In this document: positions 11,201-20,509 of the stretch, piece after piece
Position numbering within the stretch: the first letter of the stretch is position 1
Layout of the letters: every line of letters starts with the position of its first letter
NCBI RefSeq assembly: GCF_000281045.1
Contig: NW_008246088.1
Location: 129,384-176,893 of the forward strand
DNA length: 47,510 nucleotides
Source of the DNA: Saprolegnia diclina VS20
Lineage: Eukaryota > Oomycota > Saprolegniomycetes > Saprolegniales > Saprolegniaceae
Direction: 5' to 3'
Translations under genes and position numbers: made by a program
The notes under the pieces: generated by a model
What the model saw: the letters and a program-made list of their open reading frames with translations, nothing else
What the model was told of the DNA's origin: nothing
Databases searched by the model: none

Positions 11201-12417
11201 TCCGTGAGGTCCGTCTCAAAGAGCGAGCTCTCGACGGGCTTGGCGCCGTCCACGAGTTGCAGCCGCACAAAAAGGAACCGGTGAACAATCGGCTTGGCCA
11301 TGAGCTTGACCTCGCGCCGGGTTCGGTCGCGGTACAGCGTGGTCGGCGACACGTTGGCAAGCCGGTGGATGCAGAGTTGGAGCGGCTCGTCGACGTCAGC
11401 GCTTTTTTGTGTTGGGCCATCGGGCGACGGCAGGAGGTAGCTCTCGGCGACCGACGCGACGCGCGGCGACAAGAGCGGTGCAAACGCCAGCGGGAGGCTC
11501 AGCGGCTTCTTATCGAGCGTCGAGACGTGCACAAAGGTGAGTCGGAGCACCTTCTTCTGGAGCTGGCACTCGCGCACCGACTGGTAGTCGACGATCGGGC
11601 GTAGCCAGTCGAGAAAGTAGTCGCGAAACCCCGTGAGCTTGAGCACATACTCGTGCTCGGGGTGCAGGAAGCTCTTCCGGCGGCGCTGCTGGTGAAACAG
11701 CAGCAGGAAATGCCGAATGCACTCGCCGACCGTGGATGTTGGCGACAGCACCGTGTGCAGGTCGCCCGTCTTGGCCGGCGTCGCCTCCATCTACAACGAT
11801 ATGGTGGCGTGAGATATTTGAGAATTGAGATGTGAGAGGTCGACCTCGAGCTGCTGGATGCGGCGCCGAAAGACGGCGTGGACGCGCTGGTAAGGAATGA
11901 AGCGGCAGAGCTCCGAGATCCAGCGCATGTAATCGGCATCCGTCTCGGCCACGAGCAGCAGTGACGACGTGAGCGTCACGAGCACGATGCCAAAGTGCTC
12001 CATCGGCGATGGCATGACGGTCGAGACGTCGTCGAGCGCCAAGAGCACCTTTTGCTTGGCAATGTCCGACTTGGCGTAGTAGAGAAATTTGTCGCGGATC
12101 TCGACAAAGCGGCGCTTGAGTTTGAGCTTCTTGTCCGTCTGCTGCTTTGTATGCAGGTGGAGCCAGCCGCTCGTACCTCGCGCCGCGCGCGCCGCGCTCG
12201 GGCTCGTGGCCGCGATCGGCGTCGTCATGTGGGCGGGGAACTGCACGATGGACGTGATAAAGTGATCGCTCGCGTAGCGCGACCGGCCCTGGACGTACTG
12301 CGGCACGTTGGCGCGGAGCGTCTGCTCCTCGTCCGAGAGCTGCTTGGCGACGCGGGCGGCGACGACGTGGACGTCGCGGAGGAGCGCGCGGGCCTCGGTC
12401 GTGGCCTCCTTCTGCAT
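8226..12417 (-). CDS. PI3K-1: divergent class I-like phosphoinositide 3-kinase with two PH domains
   Basis: Eight exons: 12417-11845, 11790-11061, 11016-10853, 10806-9708, 9643-8787, 8739-8674, 8628-8391, 8344-8226, with introns of 44-64 nt. Phases close exactly to 1281 residues. Domains: short N-terminal module, PH1 (about 80-175), Ras-binding domain (about 190-270), C2 (about 300-490), PH2 (about 535-650, WKERWFALNGD), helical PIK domain and kinase. Kinase motifs are intact: FKAGDDVRQD, catalytic loop GIGDRHNDNIM, Mg-binding HIDFGH, activation loop IKREKTPFVFT. By family it phosphorylates inositol lipids at position 3 on the membrane. It lacks the NPF and HSKE motifs of its paralogues and has more introns, so it is the most divergent copy. 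The start at 12417 is the first Met before the conserved N-terminal helix; an extra upstream exon cannot be excluded. Confidence 0.9.
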
Positions 12418-13905
12418 CTCTGGGGCGGCAAGCGGGCGCTCGGGTGATAGGAATTGACACGACGTGTGAATAATATTCGAACCAACGCCGACGAGATTCG
12501 TGCCTCTACCAAGCCGAGCCACAAATAGCACCAAATTGCCAAAAATAACGTCCAATACAACCGTTTGAAACACGGCACCGCCGACGAATGTATGCGAAAT
12601 GTGGAAGCGAGCGCGCTCTGTTGACGTCTGTCGGGCCGTAAACGTGGCGCCGCGCCACAATTAACGATTGAGTTTCAGCAAAGATGCATCTCTTATATAC
12701 CCTTGGTTTCAGTTTCGGCCGCACAAAAATAGGCGGTGGCGACCGAGTAGCTTGGCGCCATGTGATCCGTGACGAGCCGCCTCGCCATGAAACCGCGTGG
12801 TTGAGTTTGAGCTTCGTGACGCAGCATCCTGTTTCCTGGATAATGAAGAAAGGACGGCTTGCATCGAAACTCAAAACGCAATGGCGAACCGACAGCAGGC
12901 GTGTCACGCCCTCAACCCGCGGATCTCTTCTCAGTGGGGAGAAGACGGCGGCGACAAATCTGGTCAAGAAGGGTCCTTTGCCCCATTTGCGATGAGAAGC
13001 AGCAGATTCCAAGCCTTCGACAGGCCTCATCGTGCGACTGTCTTCTTCCGCTGCTGTCCGTTGAGCAGAGATGTGCACTCCACCGTGTACTGGTGTACGA
13101 TTGGTGATAGATGTTGCTTGTCGGTGGTAGCTACGAGGTAGCCTTGGGATGGTATGCACCAACAAGCGACAAAAATCAAGGACCTTGTCGTTTGACGACG
13201 GTAGCTTTTTGAGGTGGACTCTTTGAGTGGCTCCACTGACGCCAGACCTGACGAAACCGCAAGCTCGTCAAGATGGCCATCATGCGCTGCCTTTTATTTC
13301 GATCTAGCAGTCCTCGGCTGGGAGTTGGCAGGCATGATTTCAGAACGCTGTACCACGACAATTGCGCTGGGCGACGGAGACTGATGACAGAGACTGCTCA
13401 CTCTGAGACTTGGTTGTATGGATTCAGACTGACTCGCAACATCTCGGACGTCGCGGCGTAAGACGGCTTGGATGCAGCAAGATTGCTGCAGAAAGCCCCG
13501 GTTGGAAAAACGCTAGCGTCCCAAGACAGCACATGCGGACCCTAAACCACGCGGACACCTGCCAATGAATGCGACCGACTCCGAGAGCTGACTCCGAGGT
13601 GGGCATTTTGACCTACCCCGCACGTCTCACCCTCCCCCCACAACATGTGCACGACACGTCATACACCCCAGTTCTCGTGTGCCTACATGCCAACAGGCCT
13701 GTCAACCCTCACATTTCTTGCGCAAGCGAGATTCGATGGCATTCTCCTTTGGCTTGGTGCAACAACCGAACGCGACTAAAATATTTGCACCATTTTCCGT
13801 GAATTTTTCAAACGTTGCGTTTCCCTTGATCCTGGTGCAAACTTCAAAAATCAACGTACTCCGGACAGCTCGTACAACGTCGCAGTGACTCTCCACAAGA
13901 GAAGA
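12418..13905. other. Intergenic region upstream of PI3K-1 and of the PH-RBD fragment gene
   Basis: About 1.5 kb between divergent starts. Open frames exist on both strands (for example 12506-13165 minus) but show no domain, no codon pattern like the neighbours and no relation to PI3K. No repeats or transposon ends were recognised. It presumably holds both promoters. Confidence 0.5.
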
Positions 13906-14655
13906 ATGGGTCAACAGAGCACTCCGCCGGCAGCGATCAAGACCGTCGCGTGGCTTCCAATGGGACTCCTGGCCTTGACCTCGTCCCAGGTTGCCACCAT
14001 CGCGGCCGAACCGACGTACCCGTGCTTGCGCGGATGCCTCCGCAAGCGCGGGAAGCTACACACGGCGTTCAAGCAGCGGTCGTTCGTCCTTACAGACCGC
14101 GTCTTGACGTATTCGAAGCGCACGATCTTTGGCAACGACCAGATCCAGGGCACAATTCGGCTGGATACAGTGTCGAGCGTGCGACCGGCCACCGAGCGCA
14201 CGCTGGAGCTCGTGACGCCGATGCGAACGTGGAGCCTTCAAGCAGCAACGGACGCCGAGTACGAGGATTGGGTCCGCGCGATCTGCCACTCGGTGCGCTT
14301 TGACGTCGTTGACCGGTTCTACCGGCGCATGCTGCAGCTCGCAGAAGTGAGTGACGCCGCGCTCAACGCCGTACGACTCGTGGTGCTACCCACGTACACG
14401 GTGGGCGAGACGATTGAGCACATTTTCGAATGCTTCAAGTGCAAACTCGGCGGTGTGCCACTGCACCCGTACAACGTCAACGAGTACGTGCTCCTGATTG
14501 ATGACAACGACTACTTGGTCGATTGGAGCCAATACTTGGATGGCCACCCGCACGTGCGCGCGTGCTGTGCAACCAAGAAGACACTTTGCCTCACAGTGGT
14601 CCCTGCGTCCGACGTGCATGGCGACGCGGGGCCGAGCTGTGTGGGCTGGTTCTAG
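13906..14655 (+). CDS. Stand-alone PH plus Ras-binding-domain protein, truncated PI3K paralogue
   Basis: Intact single-exon frame of 249 residues, start 13906. It aligns with residues about 105-335 of PI3K-2, the next gene downstream: IKTVAWLPMGLL matches LKTVARLPMGLL, then a whole PH domain (LRKRGKLHTAFKQRSFVL through EYEDWVRAICHS), the linker YRRMLQLAEVS, and a Ras-binding-like domain up to KKTLCLTVVP. It then stops, with no C2, second PH or kinase sequence. The RBD has lost the FRDYMID motif seen in the paralogues (here DNDYLVD). No stop or frameshift interrupts it, so it may be expressed as a competitor for lipids or small GTPases; it could equally be a young pseudogene. Whether it is transcribed is unknown. 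Confidence 0.7.
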   Translation: MGQQSTPPAAIKTVAWLPMGLLALTSSQVATIAAEPTYPCLRGCLRKRGKLHTAFKQRSFVLTDRVLTYSKRTIFGNDQIQGTIRLDTVSSVRPATERTLELVTPMRTWSLQAATDAEYEDWVRAICHSVRFDVVDRFYRRMLQLAEVSDAALNAVRLVVLPTYTVGETIEHIFECFKCKLGGVPLHPYNVNEYVLLIDDNDYLVDWSQYLDGHPHVRACCATKKTLCLTVVPASDVHGDAGPSCVGWF

Positions 14656-16233
14656 GAAGTGACAAGCTGCTAACGAGAATCGATTCATATTGATACTGCA
14701 AAATGCAAAGCCTTGATGACCGTAGCGATCCTGATTCACAAGCTCTTGACGAACCCTTGCGCCAGCATGCGTCCGTCAAGTAGCTTGTGCGTACGCTCGA
14801 CACACAAGCGAGCTCATCCAGCACTCCATGCATAATAGTCGCACACCCAGTGGTAAAGCTTGTCGTACTGTTGACGAGATGATTGCTGTTGCATATTTCA
14901 TCTTCTCGACGCTCGTTTTGCCACGTCATTGGACACGTCGGTCGTCTCGACCGCACGCTGGTTGGATCGTTACCCACATCACGAGCACCTGATGCCGAAA
15001 TCTACGTGAATCTACGGTCCTCCTGATTCACCTTGCACATCTGCGACCATATACGTGGCAGCTTGAGAGCGCAGACCGTTACACCTCTCGTCCATCCATT
15101 TCCGAACAACTCATTTCACAAACCTGTGCAATCATGTGCGACACGGTCGTCTTCATGGAGCGCATGGTGCGGGTGAACCATACGAGCTGCACTGCCGCCA
15201 CCAATCGTGTTCCAGTGTGAACCACCGGTTCTGCAATCACCATCGTCGAGGAAGGGACTGATCCGGACTCACGCAGCATAGGGCCACCTGTGCGTCGGAC
15301 ACAGCGCATAGCACTTGATCGCACTCGTTTAGCCCGCGGGGGCCGCTACAAGGGTTAAAAGTACAGTCCCGAAGCACCAGTGTTACGCCGCAGCGCATAT
15401 TATATATACCTGACCTTGTATTATCCAAAGAAAACCGCACCCGACGCAGTGGATGACGATGATGGATGCAATACATCAGAGGGGCGCTGGATCCCACGCA
15501 CAAAGGCTACGGTAGTGGCCAACGGCAACTTGGTTGATGAGCGTGAAGTCTCGGCTTCCACCTGATGAACGGACGTCCGACCGATCCCCTCTGCCTCGGT
15601 TTGTTGATGTTCTCGCGCACGACATGTCGAGGCTCGTTGGATGCAGCTGGTGTCCTCTGATGACGATTGTGGCGGCTGCGTCGACGGTTCTCGAAGCGCT
15701 CGCGTTTCGACGTGCATCGGCTTCTTCCTCACATATTCAAAAAACTGCCCTTTCTAGTCGCAGCGCCATGTCCATGCATAGTTGTCTGTGCTCACGACGA
15801 CGACAAAGGAGTGAGTCTACAGGAGCGTACACAACGAGCGTCCACAGCGAAAAGACGGACGGTCTCTGCCAAAGCAAAGCAACTGGTGTGAATGACGCGC
15901 CGGTGGATTGGTGGGCAGTGGGGTGGATTGTGAAAACTGATTTCTTATCGTATTCTTGCCGAAAAACACGCAACTCTCGGTCGGCCAGCCCGTCGACCGC
16001 CACCGACGCGCTCGACCGAAGCGACGGAATGCGAGGCAAGGCCCCGCGCATGAGGCGTAAGAGAGGTAGGGATATGTGGCCAGCACACTGTGCAGAGCGT
16101 GCAACACGAGCGCGTCTTTTTATGGTCCGGATAAGGACGCACGTATCCGGATGCGAGGGTTGTCAGCGTCGTGTCACGGCCGAGGTCAATTTCGATTTGG
16201 GGACTGGCTGGGCGCCTGGACGAGGCAGCGAAG
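14656..16233. other. Intergenic region upstream of PI3K-2
   Basis: About 1.6 kb with no supported gene. A long plus-strand frame (15534-16433) overlaps the start of PI3K-2 in another frame and is not protein-like. No PI3K remnants continuing the PH-RBD fragment were found after 14655. A short GC-rich element near PI3K-2 is listed separately. Confidence 0.5.
16142..16155 (+). promoter_or_regulatory. GTATCCGGATGC element upstream of PI3K-2
   Basis: CGTATCCGGATGCG lies 79-92 bases upstream of the PI3K-2 start, with a related GTCCGGATAAGG at 16126-16137. The same core is found upstream of PI3K-5 and PI3K-4. The ATCCGGAT core is palindromic, which suits a dimeric binding protein; function is inferred from recurrence only. 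Confidence 0.4.
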
Positions 16234-19200
16234 ATGGTGTCGAACCAAGAGAGCATGGCCAGCAGCCGGAGCTCGATGTCGAGCTACTCGATGGCCGCCT
16301 CCGCGCGGACGCCGAGCTTCTCCGACCTCAACCCGTTCGCGCACCACGGCCGGCGCGAGTCGTCGCGTTGGCAGCCGGTGCCAGGCCTTGTGCACTCGAA
16401 GGAGACGCTGGCCTTTCGCCAAGCCGTAGGTGAGATCCTCGAGGCAGTCCACGGCCGCGTCTCGCCCGAGACGCTCGAGATCCGCGCCAATACGCCCGAG
16501 TATCGCCTCGAGAAGGACGACTGGCTGGCCCACGCCAACACCAAGATGAACATTACGCCGACGCTCAAGACGGTCGCGCGGCTCCCGATGGGCCTGCTTA
16601 TTTTGGACCCGAACACGTCGGTGCTGCCCGACACGATGGGCGTCGCCTTGGCGGGGTACCTCGAGAAGCGCGGCGAGACCAACACGGCGCTCCAGCGGCG
16701 CTACTTTGTGCTCAAGAACCGCGTCTTGACGTACCACAAGCGCGATCTCTTTGGCCGCGAAAAGCCAAAGGGCAGCATCAAGCTTGACAACGTCTCGTCC
16801 GTCCGGCCCGGCTCGACGGCGCAGACGAACCGCATGATCGAGCTCGTCACGACCGAGCGCACGTGGTACTTGCAGGCCGAGAATGACGGCGAGTACGACG
16901 AGTGGGTCCGCGCGCTCTGCACGTCGGTCAACTTCCTCTCGGTCGACGGCTACTACCGGCGCATGCTGCAGCTCGCGGAGGTGAGCGTCTCGGGCCCGAA
17001 CGAAGTGCGCATGGTCACGCTGGCCAACTACACGGTCGGCGAGACGGTCGAGCACATCTTTGAGTGCTACAACAACATGCTCGACGCGGCGCCACTGCAC
17101 CCGCACGACCCAAAGGAGTACGTCCTCAAGATCACGGGCTTCCGCGACTACATGATCGACCGCAACCAAGAAGTGGGCAACTACCAGCACGTGCGCGAGT
17201 GTCTCCTCACAAAGAAGACACTCTGTCTCACGCTCGTGCACCAGAGCAAGATCAAGGAGGCGCTGCTCAAGCGCGTCGACTTGCGCCCGATCGACCTGCT
17301 CTCGCGGCCGCGGGCGTCGACGCGGCCCAACTACACGACGCTCGGCGGCGATTGGACCGATGCCAACAACCAAACCGATGACGCGAGTAGCGTCGGCAAG
17401 AGCTGCCACTACCGCGAACCGCTCCGGTTCTGCATCAACCGCGTGCTCAACGTGCCGACGTACACGACGCACTTGGCGCGGACGGCGCACGAGATGGGGG
17501 TCGAGCAGCGCCCGCTCTTGTACTCCAACTGCGTCGTGACCATCGAGCTCTACAACGCCGGCTCGCGTCTCGAGCTCGTGGGCGAAACCTCCGACATTCG
17601 GCTCAAGGGCCTTCCGCCGCGTGGCAACCCGCCGGTCAAGTCGCTCATCGGCCTCTGGCTCGAGCCGCGCTGGTTCCGCACCAAGATGAAGATCTGCGAG
17701 ATCCCGCGCACGGCGCGGCTCGTCTTGACGCTGTACGGCGTCAGCGTCGGCGCCGGTCGCCCGACTGCCAGCAACAACAACAACGTCGAGCGCGAGCGCA
17801 TCCTCACGACCGGCATCAACGTCTTTGATGTCGACGGGCTCATCGTGCAAGGCGAGCAGTACGTGCAGCTGCTCGAAAACTTGTACCAGTGCCACCGCGG
17901 CCCCGTGCCGCATGTGGTCGACCCCGACATGCCCCTTCTCCACGTACGTATCGACCGCATGCAATGGCGTGTGGTGACGCGATACTGTAGATGTCGCTGG
18001 CGCAGTATCACAGCGAGATCGAATTTGACTGGAGCACGGTCAACGCGAGCGGCGACCTCCAGACCAGTTGTAGCCAGCACCGCCTCTCGTCGATGGAGTC
18101 GCTGGAAAAATCTGGCTGGCTCCGCAAAACTGGCAAAATGCACTCGTTCACGTCGTGGCAGCGCCGGTGGTGCGTGCTCAGCCAAGAGACGGCGACGCTC
18201 TCGTACGGTGAGCTCCAGAACGGCGTCGCCAAGCACCACATCCCGCTCGCGAATGCCGCCATCATCCTCGCCGACGAGCTCAATGAGAAAATCACGTCCG
18301 TGCTCACGGTCTCGACGCGCCGCGAAGAGGAGACGTACGTCTTCAAGGTCAAGCCCGCCGACACGACGCGCGAGTACATCTTTAGCGCCAACAGCCGCCA
18401 AGAGCGCCAGGCGTGGGTGAGCGCGCTGCGTATTCTGGCCAACGCCGAAGTCTCGGACGACGAGCAGAGCCGCAGCAGCGACGCGCGCTCGAGCCCGCGC
18501 CGATCGATCACGTCGCGCATGACCACGTCCCAGGAAGGCCTCGAGCGCGCGCTCGACGAGCTCCGGACGCTCATCGACTTCGACCCGCTGTACCGGCTCA
18601 ACCCGTTTCAGAAGAGCATCATGTGGGCGTCGCGCCGCGACTTTATGAACTCATTTGCGTACCTCCCGCGCGTGCTGACGTGCGTCAACTGGTCGAACGC
18701 CGACGACATCAAGGAGATGGTGAGCCTCCTGCCCGAGTGGGCCGACCCGGCCAACCCCGCGGGCTACATTGAGCTCCTCGACATGGAGTTTGCGCACGAA
18801 GACGTGCGCCAGTTTGCCGTCAACAAGCTCGCCAAGATGGCCGACACGACGTTCAGCGTCTTCTTGCCGCAGCTCGTCCAAGCGCTCAAGTTTGAGAACC
18901 ACCATGCGTCGCCACTCGCCAAGCATTTGATCGAGCGTGCGATCAAGAACCCCAACCAGATCGGGTTTGACCTCTTCTGGAGCATGAAGGTCGAGTCGTA
19001 CAACGAGCAGTACAAGGAGCGGTACGGCCTTCTCCTCAACACGTACGCGGACGTGTGCTCGACCAAGATGCGCTCGATCCTCGAGCTGCAGGACCAACTC
19101 TTCTCGGAAAAGGGCATCTTTGAGCAGATTTGCCAAGAGATCAAGACGCTGCACCATGCCGGCAAAACCAAGGACGAGCTCAAGGCGGCGCTGCACCAGC

Positions 19201-20231
19201 GTCTGGACGCCCTCAACCAGTCGCTGCCGGCGTCGTACCAGCTGCCGATCGATCCGCGTGTCGAAGTCCGTCGCATCATCGTCAAGAAGTGCAAGATCAT
19301 GTCGTCGGCCAAATTGCCGCTCTGGCTCGAGTTTGAAAATGCCGAAGAAGGCGGTGACCCGGTCATCATTATCTTCAAGGCCGGCGACGACGTGCGCCAG
19401 GACTGCCTCACGCTGCAGCTCATTCGCTTGATGGACGAAATGTGGCGTGACGAAGGCAAGGATTTGGCCATGGAGCCGTACAAGTGCGTCTCGACAGGCC
19501 CCATGACGGGTATCCTCCAAGTCGTCCAGCACGCCATCACGACCGCGGCGATCCACAAGCGCGGTGGCGGCGTCACGGGCGCCTTCAACGACGCGTCGTT
19601 CTACGACTGGATTCAGGCCAACAACGGCGCGCCCGACTCACGCAGCTACAAGGCGGCTGTCGAGCTCTTCCAGCGGTCGTGCGCCGGCTACTGTGTTGCC
19701 ACGTACGTCCTCGGCATTGGTGATCGCCATAACGACAACATCATGGTACGTCGGCGTCTCCTGCTGCGGGCCGCTCATGCTGTGTGACGTTAGATGACGC
19801 AGAAGGGGCGGTACTTCCACATTGATTTCGGCCACTTTCTGGGCTTTTCCAAGTATCAATTTGGTATCAAGCGCGAGACGACACCGTTTGTGTTTACGCC
19901 CGAGATGGGCTATGTGCTCAGCGGCCCCGGCAAGCCCGACGGCAAGCCGATCGGAAAGCCCGACTTTGTGACGTTCCAAGCCATTTGCGGCGAGTCGCTC
20001 AACATTGTGCGAAGGCACTTGCATTTGCTCGTCGCGCTCCTCCTGCTCATGATCCCGGCCGAGATGCCAGAATTGCGCCAGCGCGAAGACATCAACCACA
20101 TTGTGACGGTGCTCGCCGCCGACAAGCGCGACGAAGATGTAGCGAGCATGTTTGACACTCTCATTGTGCAGTCCATGAAGAGCACGTTCAAGCGCGTCGA
20201 CAACGCGCTCCACATTTGGAAACATAAATAA
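16234..20231 (+). CDS. PI3K-2: class I-like phosphoinositide 3-kinase with two PH domains
   Basis: Three exons: 16234-17943, 17991-19745, 19794-20231; introns 47 and 48 nt; 1300 residues. Order by residue: Ser-rich start with LNPFA (NPF at 33-35), HSKE module (about 45-120), PH1 (137-232), Ras-binding domain (255-340), PI3K C2 (about 395-570), PH2 (about 610-710), helical PIK (about 745-935), kinase (about 985-1300). ATP-site Lys is near 1033 in FKAGDDVRQD; the catalytic loop is GIGDRHNDNIM (ending 1155) and the DFG Asp is about 1166. The RBD predicts control by Ras-like GTPases, and the PH domains predict membrane or phosphoinositide binding. Unlike the other copies it has no intron after the KYQ codons in the activation loop. 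The start at 16234 is favoured; in-frame Met at 16171 and 16255 are alternatives. Confidence 0.93.
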
Positions 20232-20509
20232 GATCAATCTTATTGCATGCACTCTGTCGGTGGATTGTCGAGGGCGCATGGCCGAGGCTCTTGTCGCCTG
20301 CGACTCAAGCTTGCAACTGTCCGTGGCATCGTCCACTTGTACTGAGAGCCTTTGTCCGCTGTGCCCAGTGAACTAGCGGAGTTGAGCGACTCGACGAGCT
20401 CCTCGATTCAGACAAGGTGGAACCGATTTATCGTTCGTTTTGGGCGTTGGCTCCGGTGGCTCCAAGCGACGTTGGTCGGTTAGTAGTATTCGTTATTTCG
20501 AGCGGCAAC

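Noticed and set aside
12506-13165. 219-codon minus-strand frame upstream of PI3K-1
   Set aside because: Not in phase with a plausible 5' exon of PI3K-1 and not protein-like; treated as intergenic.
13906-14655. Reading the PH-RBD fragment as the 5' end of PI3K-2
   Set aside because: PI3K-2 has its own complete PH1 and RBD further downstream, and a stop closes the fragment, so it is a separate paralogue.
15534-16433. 299-codon plus-strand frame before PI3K-2
   Set aside because: No domain, no codon pattern like real neighbours, and it overlaps the true PI3K-2 start in another frame.
16186-17964. 592-codon minus-strand frame opposite PI3K-2
   Set aside because: A shadow of GC-rich coding DNA; Arg/Val/Leu-rich with no motif, while the plus strand encodes PH, RBD and C2 domains.
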